Shown: piece by piece, positions 36,317 to 45,680 of the stretch | Layout: the number at the start of each line of letters is the position of its first letter | Position numbering within the stretch: the first letter of the stretch is position 1 | Origin: VXRJ01 sp964636705 | GTDB taxonomy: Bacteria > Acidobacteriota > Vicinamibacteria > Vicinamibacterales > UBA8438 | DNA length: 64,000 nt | Assembly: GCA_964636705.1 (NCBI GenBank) | Contig: CAZWUJ010000010.1 | Location: forward strand, 1 to 64,000 | Reading direction: 5' to 3' | The notes under the pieces: model-generated | The model's input: only the letters and a program-made list of their open reading frames with translations | What the model was told of the DNA's origin: nothing | Database searches by the model: none | Program-made: the position numbers and the translations under genes

Positions 36317-38902
36317 TCACCCTCTCGCCACGATACTCACCATGCGGCCCGGCACCACCAGGACCCGCTGGATCCGCTTGCCTTCGGTGTGCGCCTGAAC
36401 CTGGCGCGTGTCGAGCGCCAGGCGCTCCAGCTCCGACCGCGACGCGCCGACCGGCACCGTCAACCGCGCCCGCACTTTCCCGTTCACCTGAACCGGAACG
36501 ACGATCGTTTCCCCTGCCGCCACTTCGGCGTCCGCCTCCGGCCACCCGGCCGCGGCGACGCCGCCGGTATGGCCCAGCGCCTCCCACAACTCTTCACCGA
36601 CATGGGGCGTGAACGGCGACAGCATCAGCACCAGCGCTTCGATGGCTTCGCGCAAGACGGCAAGCGACGCCACGGACGGGCCCGCCTTCCCGTCGGCGGC
36701 CTTCCGATCGGCGTTCTTCGGGGTGAACGGACCGATCTTCCGCTCCTCGCAGAAGGCGTACAGTTCGTTGACCAACTCCATCAGCCCGGCGACTGCCGTG
36801 TTGAGATGCACGCGGGGATCCAGATCCTCCGAGACACGCGCAATGGTCTGATGCGTCTTCCTCCGGAGCCCCCGATGGGCGCTGTCGAGCGCAATCCGGT
36901 CGAACGCCGCCGGACCGGGGGCCGCCCGGAACGTCTCGGCGAACGGCATCACCAGCCGCCAGACGCGTCCGAGGAAGCGGGCGCTTCCCTCGAGTCCGGC
37001 GTCGGTCCACTCGATCTCCTTCTCCGGCGGCGCGACGAAGGTCTCGTACAGGCGCAGGGCGTCGGCTCCATGCTTCGACATCATCTCGTCCGGGTCGACG
37101 ACGTTGCCTTTCGATTTCGACATCACGGCGCCGTCCTTCAGCACCATTCCCTGCGTCAGCAGCCGCGTGAACGGCTCGTCATGCGCCAGCAGTCCCAGGT
37201 CGCGCAGGACGCGGCAAAAGAAGCGGGAGTAGATCAGGTGCAGGATGGCGTGCTCGACGCCGCCGCAATAGAAATCGATGGGCGCCCAGTACCGGACCGC
37301 CTCCGGATCGAACGCGGCCCCGGCGTTCGTCGGATCGCAGTACCGGTAGAAGTACCACGACGAATCGACGAAAGTATCCATCGTGTCGGTTTCGCGCCGG
37401 GCCGCCCCGCCGCACTCCGGACACGTCGCCTTGACGAACGACTCCACCTGCGCCAGCGGCGAATCGCCCTGGCCGGTAAACGACTCCACCTGCGGTAACT
37501 CCACGGGCAACTGATCGTCCGGCACCGGCTGCACGCCGCACGCGTCGCAATAGACGATCGGGATCGGAGTGCCCCAGTAGCGCTGTCGCGAGATGCCCCA
37601 GTCCTTCAGGCGAAACTGCACCTCGCCGCGGCCGAATCCGCCCGCTTCCGCCGCCGCCGTCATCTTCGCCCGCGCCACGGTGCTCTCCAGCACCGTATAG
37701 TCGCCCGAACCCACGAGCCGGCCATCCTCGGAGACCGCGGCTTCCAACCGGTCCCCGGGCGGCAGCGTCTCCCCCGGCGGCTGAATCACGACCCGAACCG
37801 GGAGCCCGTACTTCCGGGCGAACTCGAAGTCGCGCTGATCGTGGGCAGGCACCGCCATGATCGCGCCGGTCCCGTACTCCGCGAGCACGAAGTTGGCGAC
37901 CCAGATCGGAACCGCCTCGCCACTGAACGGATTGACGGCGACGCGCCCGGTGTCGATTCCTTCCTTGTCGATCTGTCCGGTCAGGCGAGCCGTCCGGTCA
38001 AGCGCGCGGAACCCTCCCACGCGCTCGAGGAATGTCTCGCGGTCGTCCCGCTCGGCCGCGATCCGCTCGACAAGCGGGTGTTCCGGCGCCAGCAGGACGA
38101 ACGTCGCACCGTAGATCGTGTCGATCCGTGTCGTGAACACCTCGATCGGATCCGCGTCTTCGCCGACCGTCCCGTTCCGCTCCGCCAGCACGAACTGCAC
38201 GCGCGCTCCCTCGGAGCGGCCAATCCAGTTGCGCTGCATCGTCAGCACCTTCTCGGGCCATTGGCCCAGCGTGTCGATGCCGTCCAGCAGCTCGTCGGCG
38301 TAGTGCGTGATCCGGAAGAACCACTGCGCCAGATCCCGCGTACCGACCGGTTCGCCGCACCTCCAGCAACCGCCGTCCACAACCTGCTCGTTCGCCAGGA
38401 CCGTCTGGCAATCCGGGCACCAGTTGACGGAAGCGTGCTTGCGGTAGGCGAGATTCCGCTCGTACATCCGGAGGAAGATCCACTGATTCCACCGGTAGTA
38501 CTCCGCGTCGCAAGTCGCGACCTCGCGTTCCCAGGCGTAGCTGATGCCCAGCCGCTGCAACTGATCCTTCATGTGCGCGATGTTCTCGCGCGTCCAGGTC
38601 TCGGGATGCGTCCGGTTCTTGATCGCCGCGTTCTCGGCCGGCATCCCGAAGGCGTCCCAACCGAAGGGATGCAGGACGTTGTACCCGCGCATCCGCTTCA
38701 TCCGGGCGACGACGTCGCCGATCATGTAGTTGCGAACATGGCCGACATGGGCATGCCCCGAGGGATAGGCGAACATCACGAGGCAATAGAACGGGTCGCG
38801 GGCCGGATCCTCAACGACCTCGAACGCACGGTCCTCGCGCCAGCGTTGCTGCCATTTCCGATCGATGGCCTGGGGGTCGTAGTCGTGCACGGAGAAGCTC
38901 AC
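36317..38902 (-). CDS. leuS: Leucyl-tRNA synthetase
   Basis: An 861-residue class I synthetase of the bacterial type. It keeps MFAYPSGHAHVGHVRNYMIGD (HIGH motif at HAHVGH), ARMKRMRGYNVLHPFGWDAFG, the zinc-binding CPDCQTVLANEQVV and CWRCGEPV, the editing domain with ITGAI-type IMAVPAHDQRDFEFARKYG, and MSKSKGN (KMSKS). The anticodon-binding domain and the C-terminal VPVQVNGKVRARLTV block are present. The start is GTG; a TAGGAT hexamer lies nine bases upstream. It is 11 bases downstream of the HDAC-like gene. Confidence 0.96.
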   Translation of the reverse strand: MSFSVHDYDPQAIDRKWQQRWREDRAFEVVEDPARDPFYCLVMFAYPSGHAHVGHVRNYMIGDVVARMKRMRGYNVLHPFGWDAFGMPAENAAIKNRTHPETWTRENIAHMKDQLQRLGISYAWEREVATCDAEYYRWNQWIFLRMYERNLAYRKHASVNWCPDCQTVLANEQVVDGGCWRCGEPVGTRDLAQWFFRITHYADELLDGIDTLGQWPEKVLTMQRNWIGRSEGARVQFVLAERNGTVGEDADPIEVFTTRIDTIYGATFVLLAPEHPLVERIAAERDDRETFLERVGGFRALDRTARLTGQIDKEGIDTGRVAVNPFSGEAVPIWVANFVLAEYGTGAIMAVPAHDQRDFEFARKYGLPVRVVIQPPGETLPPGDRLEAAVSEDGRLVGSGDYTVLESTVARAKMTAAAEAGGFGRGEVQFRLKDWGISRQRYWGTPIPIVYCDACGVQPVPDDQLPVELPQVESFTGQGDSPLAQVESFVKATCPECGGAARRETDTMDTFVDSSWYFYRYCDPTNAGAAFDPEAVRYWAPIDFYCGGVEHAILHLIYSRFFCRVLRDLGLLAHDEPFTRLLTQGMVLKDGAVMSKSKGNVVDPDEMMSKHGADALRLYETFVAPPEKEIEWTDAGLEGSARFLGRVWRLVMPFAETFRAAPGPAAFDRIALDSAHRGLRRKTHQTIARVSEDLDPRVHLNTAVAGLMELVNELYAFCEERKIGPFTPKNADRKAADGKAGPSVASLAVLREAIEALVLMLSPFTPHVGEELWEALGHTGGVAAAGWPEADAEVAAGETIVVPVQVNGKVRARLTVPVGASRSELERLALDTRQVQAHTEGKRIQRVLVVPGRMVSIVARG

Positions 38903-38913
38903 CGGGGCGGATC

Positions 38914-39954
38914 CTACCAGCCCAGAGCGGGCCAGTACGGGGCATGCGCCTGCCTGACCAGGGGAAGGACGGCGCCGGCGACGGCGGTCGGTCCGGCCGC
39001 TTCGGGGACGGACGCCGGAGTCTCTTCGGCGCAGGTCTCGAGGGTCATGTCAAGACACGCCTCGAGCGCGTCGAGGTCGTAGCCCCCTTCGGTCACGACG
39101 GCAAGGCGCCCGCGGCAGCGCTCGACCGCGAAGGCCCGCAACCGCCGGTTGAGAGTCCTGAAACCGTCCACCGTGAGGCGCATTCCGCCGAGAGGATCGT
39201 CGACGTGCGCGTCGAAGCCGGCCGAGAGGATCAGGAGCTCGGGATCGAACGCGCCAAGAACCGGCAGTATCACCTCGCGGAACGCCAGATCCTGATCGGC
39301 GTCGGTGGCCCCCGCCTCAAGGGGAACGTTCAGCGTCGCTCCTGCGCCGTCACCGCGGCCGACGTCGTCCGCCGCCCCCGTGCCGGGATAGAACGGATAC
39401 TGGTGCGTGGAGACATAGAGCACGCTGGGATCGTCATAGAAGATCCATTGCGTGCCGTTGCCGTGGTGGACGTCGTAGTCGATCACGGCAACGCGCGCCG
39501 CGCCCCGGGCCCGGGCGTGGGCCGCCGCGACGGCGGCGTTGCTGTAGAGACAGAAACCCATGGCGCGCGCCCGCTCGGCATGATGGCCGGGCGGTCTGAC
39601 GAAGGCCAGGCCGGGGGCCTCGCGATCGAGAGCATGGTCGACCGCCGCGATCGTCGCCCCGGCCGCAAGCCGCGCGATGGTTTCCGACTCGGGCGACGCA
39701 TAGGTATCCGGATCGAGGCGGACGCGCCGGCCCCGCGTATCCACGATGCTCCTGAGGTAGTCCGCGTCGTGCACGCGGGCGAGTGCTTCGTCCGCCGCCG
39801 CCACGGGCTCGGCGACCACGCCACCCGCCGTCCGCCACCGTTCGGCGGCCCGGGCCATCACCTCCGCCCGCTCAGGCCGCTCGGGGTGGCCCGGGGGCGT
39901 TTCGTGATCCACGAATCGCGGCGAAGCAATCAACAGGACATCAGCCACCGCCAT
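38914..39954 (-). CDS. Histone-deacetylase-family amidohydrolase
   Basis: A 346-residue zinc-dependent deacetylase-fold protein. Diagnostic blocks are HPERPERAEVM, VRPPGHHAERARAMGFC (catalytic His pair), VIDYDVHHGNGTQWIFYDD (zinc Asp/His), VSTHQYPFYPGTG, LSAGFDAHVDDPLGGMRL (zinc Asp) and VTEGGYDLDAL. Bacterial members include acetoin utilisation AcuC, acetylpolyamine amidohydrolases and protein deacetylases; the substrate cannot be told here. It is co-directional with the ETF genes and two bases from the acyltransferase stop. The start at 39954 gives the family N-terminus; the longer frame overlaps the acyltransferase gene. Confidence 0.85.
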   Translation of the reverse strand: MAVADVLLIASPRFVDHETPPGHPERPERAEVMARAAERWRTAGGVVAEPVAAADEALARVHDADYLRSIVDTRGRRVRLDPDTYASPESETIARLAAGATIAAVDHALDREAPGLAFVRPPGHHAERARAMGFCLYSNAAVAAAHARARGAARVAVIDYDVHHGNGTQWIFYDDPSVLYVSTHQYPFYPGTGAADDVGRGDGAGATLNVPLEAGATDADQDLAFREVILPVLGAFDPELLILSAGFDAHVDDPLGGMRLTVDGFRTLNRRLRAFAVERCRGRLAVVTEGGYDLDALEACLDMTLETCAEETPASVPEAAGPTAVAGAVLPLVRQAHAPYWPALGW

Positions 39955-39956
39955 CC

Positions 39957-40682
39957 TCAATTCCCCTTCCGCGGCGCCCCCGCCGGGGCCGACACCAGTA
40001 CCGTTGCCCGTTCGGCAAGAGTGGCCAGAGCGCCGGCCAGTTCCTGCCGCTTCGTCTCCATCGCGTCGTTGCCCGGCTCGCGTGGCACGTAGATCGGCGG
40101 TCCAATCACCATCGCGGCGCGGGCAAACGGCTTCGGCACCTGCGTGCCGTCCCAGCTCCGGGCCGTCCAATGGCGATCCGACTCGGCGTGGAACGGCAGA
40201 ATCGGCTGGCCGGTCAGGCTCGCCAGCCAGACGGCTCCCGGCTGCACCGAGCGCGCCGGACCGCGGGGCCCGTCAACCGCGAATGCGGTCGGCGCGCCGT
40301 TCACGCTCAGCCGGCGCATCCTGACCATGGCGCGCGAGCCGCCGCGGGACGACGAGCCGCGGGCCGTCCGGTACCCGAACCAGTGGATCAGCCGAGCGAT
40401 CCACTCGCCGTCGAAATTCTCGCTGATCATGACGACAATGCGGCGTCCGCGCCAGAACCAGGTGGCGTGCAGGACGCGGCCGTGCCAGAAGGCGAAGATC
40501 GGCTGGCGGCCGGACGCGAGGATCGCCTCATGGTGCTCCATCCCCTCGACGCGCCAATCCAGCGACCGGCAGATCGCTCCGACGACCGGAGCTCCCAGCG
40601 CGCCGATCAGCCGCGCCGTCGTCCGCTGCCGGAACGACAGCCGTCTGGGCGCATCGTCGCGGCGCGCCGATCCCTCGGTCAC
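39957..40682 (-). CDS. DUF374/lysophospholipid-acyltransferase-like protein
   Basis: A 241-residue protein related to the DUF374 branch of the lipid acyltransferases. The catalytic-type block IFAFWHGRVLHATWFW (His-containing HX4-like site) is followed by VVMISENFDGEWIARLIHWFGYRTARGSSSRGG and AFAVDGPRGPARSVQPGAVWLASLTG, which match the DUF374 pattern. It may acylate lipid A-like or phospholipid precursors at the inner membrane. The GTG start at 40682 overlaps the ETF-QO stop by four bases (GTGA); the longer ORF frame to 40889 is antisense-like extension inside ETF-QO. Confidence 0.78.
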   Translation of the reverse strand: MTEGSARRDDAPRRLSFRQRTTARLIGALGAPVVGAICRSLDWRVEGMEHHEAILASGRQPIFAFWHGRVLHATWFWRGRRIVVMISENFDGEWIARLIHWFGYRTARGSSSRGGSRAMVRMRRLSVNGAPTAFAVDGPRGPARSVQPGAVWLASLTGQPILPFHAESDRHWTARSWDGTQVPKPFARAAMVIGPPIYVPREPGNDAMETKRQELAGALATLAERATVLVSAPAGAPRKGN

Positions 40683-42358
40683 ATCCCTTCGTATTGCGGG
40701 CCGCCCTCGCCTTCCGGCGGCACCCAGTCGATGATCTGGTACGGATCCATGATGTCGCACGACTTGCAGTGGATGCAGTTCGAGGCGTTGACCTGCAGCC
40801 GTTTCCCCTCCCCCGCCCCCGCATCGACGATCTCGTAGACGTTGGCGGGACAGAACCGCGTGCAGGGATTCCGGTACTCCTCGATGCACCGGGTCCGGCA
40901 GATGTCGGTGTCATGGACGATCAGGTGCGAGGGTTGATTCTCGTCGTGACGCGTCCCGGAATAGTGCACATTGGTCAACCGGTCGAACGTCAGCGTCCGA
41001 TCGACCGGCACGGAAGGGACGTCCGGCGCGTGCTCGCCGCGGTAGTAGTCGTCCACCCGGCGGATCCGTTCGTGCCCGGCATGCGACGGCATCGGGTCGC
41101 GAAGCCACCAGCCGCCGGTCAGCAACGACAACCCCGAAAAGACCAGGCCGGACAGAAGGCCGGCTCCGAACGCCTGGTGCACGTTTCGAACCGGGTACAG
41201 TTCGCGTCGAATCGGCCCCTCCCGGATCAGTCGATCGTATTCGGCAAGCGTCGATGCGGAGACGTCGCCGGCACGGACGGCGGCGAACGCCGCCTCGGCC
41301 GCCGCCATCCCGCTTCGCATCGCGAGGTGAATCCCCTTCAGCCGCATCGAATCGAGGAAGCCGCCGGCATCACCCAGGATCAGGGCGCCATCGACGTGGC
41401 ACTTCGGGATGGCATGCCAGCCCCCCTCCGGGAGCGCCTTCGCGCCGTAGCGCACCATCTGCCCGCCGTCGAGCAGCCCGGCCACCATCGGGTGGCGCTT
41501 GAAGCGCTGGAACGCGACGTGCGGATCGAACAGCGGATCGCGGTAGTCGAGGCCGGCGACGAAACCCACCGACAACCGCCCTTCCGGCAGCGCGTAGATG
41601 AACCCGCCGCCGAACTCCTCGAAGCGCAGGGGATGGCCCATCGTGTGGATCACCGAGCCCGGAGCGAGGCGCTCCGGCTCGACCTCCCACAGTTCCTTGA
41701 TGCCGATGGCGTAGGTCTGTGGCAGGCGGCCCGCGTCCAGGCCAAGCCGCCCGATCAGCGTCTTGGTCAGGTTGCCCCGCACGCCGTCCCCGAGCAGGGT
41801 CACCTGCGCCCGGATGTCGACGCCCGGCTCGAAGGCGGGTCTGCGGGAGCCATCCTTCGCGATGCCCCGGTCGCCGGTCCGGGCTCCGACGACACGATCG
41901 CCGTCGAACAGCAGTTGAGATGCCGCAAAGCCGGTAAAGACATCGACACCCGCCGCTTCCACCTGCTCCGTCAGCCAGGCCGCAAAACGGTTGAGCGAAA
42001 TCACGTAGTTGCCATGATTGCGAAGTGGCGGCGGCGTGAAGGGGAACGGGATGGCGCGTCGGCCCGTCAGGAAGTAGATGCTGTCGCGCCCGACCGGGGT
42101 CTCCAGGGGCGCGCCCCGCTCCCGCCAGTCGGGAATCAGATCGTCGAGGGCGGAAGGATCGAGGACCGCACCCGAGAGCATGTGCGCGCCCGGCGCGCGT
42201 GCCTTTTCCAGCAGGGCGATGGCGAGCGGCTCACCTCCCGCATCGGCGCTGAGCCGCGCGAGGCGGTACGCCGCGGCAAGGCCGGCCGGCCCGCCGCCGA
42301 CAATCAGGACGTCGACGTCGAGCGTGTCGCGATCCGGCTCGATCGGATCCAGGGTCAG
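40679..42358 (-). CDS. ETF-ubiquinone/menaquinone oxidoreductase, CTG start
   Basis: A roughly 559-residue flavo-iron-sulphur protein that passes electrons from ETF to the quinone pool at the membrane. The N-terminal FAD motif DVLIVGGGPAGLAAAYRLARL is encoded at about 42314-42252, upstream of the first ATG in frame (42181). Later blocks include GAHMLSGAVLDP, NYVISLNRFAAWL, GSVIHTMGHPL, GGWHAIPKCHVDGALILGDAGG and the 4Fe-4S segment NCIHCKSCDIMDPYQIIDW. No ATG, GTG or TTG precedes the FAD motif in this frame, but a CTG at 42358 overlaps the etfA stop as CTGA, just after GGGGGAGA. A second CTG lies at 42352. CTG is inferred as the start. Confidence 0.85.
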   Translation of the reverse strand: MTLDPIEPDRDTLDVDVLIVGGGPAGLAAAYRLARLSADAGGEPLAIALLEKARAPGAHMLSGAVLDPSALDDLIPDWRERGAPLETPVGRDSIYFLTGRRAIPFPFTPPPLRNHGNYVISLNRFAAWLTEQVEAAGVDVFTGFAASQLLFDGDRVVGARTGDRGIAKDGSRRPAFEPGVDIRAQVTLLGDGVRGNLTKTLIGRLGLDAGRLPQTYAIGIKELWEVEPERLAPGSVIHTMGHPLRFEEFGGGFIYALPEGRLSVGFVAGLDYRDPLFDPHVAFQRFKRHPMVAGLLDGGQMVRYGAKALPEGGWHAIPKCHVDGALILGDAGGFLDSMRLKGIHLAMRSGMAAAEAAFAAVRAGDVSASTLAEYDRLIREGPIRRELYPVRNVHQAFGAGLLSGLVFSGLSLLTGGWWLRDPMPSHAGHERIRRVDDYYRGEHAPDVPSVPVDRTLTFDRLTNVHYSGTRHDENQPSHLIVHDTDICRTRCIEEYRNPCTRFCPANVYEIVDAGAGEGKRLQVNASNCIHCKSCDIMDPYQIIDWVPPEGEGGPQYEGM

Positions 42359-43359
42359 TCTCCCCCGGTGTCGCCGCCTTCGAGTGCCGCCTGAATCGCC
42401 GGAACGATCTCGAACAGGTCGCCGACGATCCCGTAGTGCGCCACTTCGAAGATGGGCGCGTCAGCATCCTTGTTGACGGCGACGATCGTCCGCGCTCCCT
42501 TCATGCCGACCAGGTGCTGAATGGCGCCGGAAATGCCCAGCGCGAGGTACAGTCCCGGCGCGACGGTCTGGCCGGAACTGCCGATTTGCCGATCCATCGG
42601 CAGCCAGCCGGAGTCGCAGATAGGACGCGAGGCCGCCACTTCGGCATCGAGCGCACGCGCCAGATCCTGGACAAGGGGAAGGTGCTCCGCATCCTTGATA
42701 CCCCGGCCGACCGCGACGATTCGTTCTGCCTGAGTCAGGTCGACCGCCTGCTTCGCCTCCCGGAACGGCGCCTCCGGCCGCTGCCGGATAGTCGCCCCGT
42801 CGAGTTGAACTTCGACGCGGCGGACCGGCGCCGGCGCATCGCCGCGACGCGCGCTGTCCGCGCGCCAGGCGCCGATCTGGACGCTCGCGCAGTGCGGCGG
42901 CGGACCATCCGGCGCCACGTCCGCAACGAACTTGCCCTGGAACATCGGGCGAACGAAGACCGTCGCGCCTTCGTTCGCCCTGGAGCCGATGCAATCGGGA
43001 ATCAGAAGGCGCCCGAGCCGCGCGGCCAGTGCCGGTGCGTAGTCGCGCGTCTGGTAGGTGTGCGGCCAGAGCACGAGGTCCGGCGACATGCTCTCGACCA
43101 CCTGCGCGCAGGCCGTGGTGAAACCGTCGGCGGTGTAGGGCTCCAGCGCCGCGTTATCGACCGCGAGCACTTCCCCGACCTCCGCCGCCGCCAACTCTGC
43201 CGCCGCCGATGCGAGAGGTTCGCCCGCACCGGCCAGCGCGACGGTCACCGGCCCCGCCGGCGGCGCTTCGCTCGCGGCGATCTGCTGCGCCGCCGCCACC
43301 GTTTCCCACGTGGCGGGATTGACCGTGCCGTCCCGTTGTTCGCCGACAACCAGGATCAC
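42355..43359 (-). CDS. etfA: Electron transfer flavoprotein alpha subunit
   Basis: A 334-residue subunit. The C-terminal FAD domain has the ETF-alpha signature: PICDSGWLPMDRQIGSSGQ, VAPGLYLALGISGAIQHLVG and IVAVNKDADAPIFEVAHYG. The N-terminal domain is typical (ILVVGEQRDGTVNPATWE). The GTG start overlaps the etfB stop by four bases (GTGA), and its own stop overlaps the CTG start of ETF-QO. With etfB and ETF-QO it forms a complete route for electrons from acyl-CoA or similar dehydrogenases to quinone. Confidence 0.92.
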   Translation of the reverse strand: MILVVGEQRDGTVNPATWETVAAAQQIAASEAPPAGPVTVALAGAGEPLASAAAELAAAEVGEVLAVDNAALEPYTADGFTTACAQVVESMSPDLVLWPHTYQTRDYAPALAARLGRLLIPDCIGSRANEGATVFVRPMFQGKFVADVAPDGPPPHCASVQIGAWRADSARRGDAPAPVRRVEVQLDGATIRQRPEAPFREAKQAVDLTQAERIVAVGRGIKDAEHLPLVQDLARALDAEVAASRPICDSGWLPMDRQIGSSGQTVAPGLYLALGISGAIQHLVGMKGARTIVAVNKDADAPIFEVAHYGIVGDLFEIVPAIQAALEGGDTGGD

Positions 43360-44132
43360 AGGACCCGCGCCTCCTCGCGAAGCAGACGCACCAGCTCGCG
43401 CGCCGCCTCCGCCGGCGGGCCGTCGATCAGGTGCGTGTCGCCGGACTTCTCCGGTGCGTACATCCGCAGGATCCGCTGGCCGGACGACGCGCCGTCAAGC
43501 TCCGGCGTCACTTTCCGGATCTCCTTCCGCTTGGCCGCCATGATCCCGCGGAGGGTGGCGTAGCGGAGTTGATTGATGCCGCTCTGAATTGTCAGGAGCG
43601 CCGGCAGCGGGAGGGTCATCCACTGGAACCAGCCGCTCTCGAGCTCCCGCTTGACGCGGAGAGAGTCCTCGCCTGAGGCTTCCACCTCCATGATGATCGT
43701 CGCGTGCGGCAGGCCCAGGCGTTCCGCCAGGACCACGCCGGTCTGCCCGAAGCCCTGATCGTCCGACTGCAGCCCGGTCAGAACGAGGTCGAACCGCTCA
43801 TCACGGATCGCGCCGGCGAGCGCCGCCGCCATCACCGCCGCGTCCGCCTCCGCCAGACCGTCGCTCTCGACATGGATCGCACGGTCCGCGCCGCGGGCGA
43901 GCGCCTCCCGGATCACCTGCGTGGCGCGCGCCGGCCCGGCCGAGCAGACGACCACCTCACTGCCATCGCCCCCGAGGCGTTCCTTCAGCCGCAGCGCTTC
44001 TTCCAGCGCGTAGGCGTCCGGCTCGTTCATCTCGAACGTCGCGTCGGCGTCACGGACCCATGTGCCCGACTCCGCAACCCGGAGCGGCCAGTCGCGCGTA
44101 ATGACCTGCTTCAGGCAAACGGCGATCTTCAT
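43356..44132 (-). CDS. etfB: Electron transfer flavoprotein beta subunit
   Basis: A 258-residue subunit that pairs with EtfA. It begins MKIAVCLKQVITRDWPL and keeps EMNEPDAYALEEALRLKE, VVVCSAGPARATQVIREALARGADRAIHV, DLVLTGLQSDDQGFGQTGVVLAERLG and the C-terminal RYATLRGIMAAKRKEI. AMP- and FAD-binding regions are present. It starts 18 bases after the fabF stop, so read-through from the fatty-acid operon is possible. Confidence 0.92.
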   Translation of the reverse strand: MKIAVCLKQVITRDWPLRVAESGTWVRDADATFEMNEPDAYALEEALRLKERLGGDGSEVVVCSAGPARATQVIREALARGADRAIHVESDGLAEADAAVMAAALAGAIRDERFDLVLTGLQSDDQGFGQTGVVLAERLGLPHATIIMEVEASGEDSLRVKRELESGWFQWMTLPLPALLTIQSGINQLRYATLRGIMAAKRKEIRKVTPELDGASSGQRILRMYAPEKSGDTHLIDGPPAEAARELVRLLREEARVL

Positions 44133-44150
44133 CGGACTCTTCGGTCGGAA

Positions 44151-45419
44151 TCAGCCGTCGCAGCGGCGAAGCAGCAGGCTGGCATTGGTGCCGCCGAACC
44201 CGAACGAGTTGGAGAGGGCGTAGGTGATCGGGATCTCGCGCTTCACGTTCGGCACGTAGTCGAGGTCGCAGTCGGGGTCGGGATTCTCGAGGTTGATGGT
44301 CGGCGGCGCGACCTGGTGGCGAACCGCGAGCGCGGTTATCCCGGCTTCCAGCCCGCCGGCCGCCCCCAACAGGTGACCGGTCATCGACTTGGTGGACGAA
44401 ATCGCGAGTGACGACGCATGGTCGCCGAAGCAGCGCTTGATCGCCAGCGTCTCGATGCGGTCGTTGTGGGGCGTGGATGTGCCGTGCGCGTTGATGTAGT
44501 CCACGACGCTCGGTTCGACCCCGGCTGAGCGCAGGGTGTTCCGCATCACGCGCACCGCGCCGTCGCCATCCTCGGCCGGCGCGGTCATGTGGAACGCGTC
44601 GGCCGACATGCCGTACCCGACCAGTTCGCAATAGATCGACGCATTGCGGGCGCGGGCGCGCTCCAGCTCCTCGAGGATCAGCACCCCCGACCCTTCGCCG
44701 ATGATGAAGCCGTCACGATCCTTGTCGAACGGCCGGCAGGCCCGCTCCGGTTCCTCGTTGCGGGTCGAGAGCGCCCGCATCGCGGCGAATCCGCCCACGC
44801 CCATCGGCGTGATCGACGCCTCGGATCCTCCCGCGATCATCACGTCGGCATCGCCGCGCCGGATGATCTCGTAGGCGTCGCCGAGCGCATGCGCCGAAGC
44901 CGAGCAGGCGGTGCAGGTAGCCGAGTTGGGTCCCTGCGCGCCGAACCGGATGGACACCTGGCCCGCCGCCAGATTGATGATGGCCGAGGGAATGAAGAAC
45001 GGTGAGATCTTTCGCGGCCCGCCCTTGAGCAGCGCGCGGTGTTCGCGTTCGATCGTGCTGAACCCACCGATCCCCGACGCGATGAACACGCCCACGTCCG
45101 GACCGAGAGCCGCATCGGTCGGCAGACCGGCGTCCCGCACCGCGAAGTCCGCCGCCGCAATGGCGTACTGGATGAAGACGTCCATCTTGCGGACGTCCTT
45201 CTTCGCCAGGAAGGCGAGCGGGTCGAAACCGCGCACCTCTCCCCCGATCCGCGACGCGAAAGCCGAGGCGTCGAAGCTGGCGATAGTCCGGATGCCGGAC
45301 CGTCCTGCCAGCAGGGCCTCCCAATTCGCGTCGGTCCCGACGCCCAGCGACGACACGAGGCCGACGCCGGTGACCGCAACACGCCTTGGCACGGGTGATG
45401 TTCTCGTCGGTGGATCCAA
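44151..45419 (-). CDS. fabF: 3-oxoacyl-ACP synthase II FabF
   Basis: A 422-residue condensing enzyme for fatty-acid elongation. The thiolase fold has the active Cys172 (TACSASAHALGDAY), His in INAHGTSTPHND and the second His in TKSMTGHLLGAAGG, plus the terminal NSFGFGGTNASLLL. The TTG at 45419 is taken as start because an AAGG site lies five bases upstream; a GTG at 45392 is an alternative that gives the usual N-terminus RRVAVTGVG. It is the last gene of the fab cluster and lies seven bases after acpP. Confidence 0.93.
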   Translation of the reverse strand: MDPPTRTSPVPRRVAVTGVGLVSSLGVGTDANWEALLAGRSGIRTIASFDASAFASRIGGEVRGFDPLAFLAKKDVRKMDVFIQYAIAAADFAVRDAGLPTDAALGPDVGVFIASGIGGFSTIEREHRALLKGGPRKISPFFIPSAIINLAAGQVSIRFGAQGPNSATCTACSASAHALGDAYEIIRRGDADVMIAGGSEASITPMGVGGFAAMRALSTRNEEPERACRPFDKDRDGFIIGEGSGVLILEELERARARNASIYCELVGYGMSADAFHMTAPAEDGDGAVRVMRNTLRSAGVEPSVVDYINAHGTSTPHNDRIETLAIKRCFGDHASSLAISSTKSMTGHLLGAAGGLEAGITALAVRHQVAPPTINLENPDPDCDLDYVPNVKREIPITYALSNSFGFGGTNASLLLRRCDG

Positions 45420-45426
45420 CGGAACC

Positions 45427-45666
45427 TTAGGAACCTGTGACGTGGGACTCGATGTAATCGACGGCCTCTTTCACCCGGGTGATCTTCTCCGCGTCCCCAT
45501 CCGGTATCTCAAGACCGAACTCCTCTTCAAACGCCATCACCAGCTCGACCGTATCAAGCGAGTCAGCACCGAGGTCGTCGACGAAGGACGCATCCGGCGT
45601 CACCTCCTCCTCGTCCACCCCCAACTGCTCCACGATGATGTTCTTGACCTTGTCAGCGACCGCCAT
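45427..45666 (-). CDS. acpP: Acyl carrier protein
   Basis: A 79-residue acidic four-helix protein with the phosphopantetheine attachment Ser36 in GADSLDTVELVMAFEEEF. It carries the growing acyl chain between the Fab enzymes. A strong GGAGG/GGAAGG ribosome region precedes the ATG, as expected for an abundant protein. It sits between fabG and fabF. Confidence 0.97.
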   Translation of the reverse strand: MAVADKVKNIIVEQLGVDEEEVTPDASFVDDLGADSLDTVELVMAFEEEFGLEIPDGDAEKITRVKEAVDYIESHVTGS

Positions 45667-45680
45667 GCCTTCCAGCCTCC

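Noticed and set aside
40694..42394. A 566-codon plus-strand open frame antisense to ETF-QO
   Set aside because: Composition-driven; ETF-QO carries FAD and 4Fe-4S motifs on the other strand.
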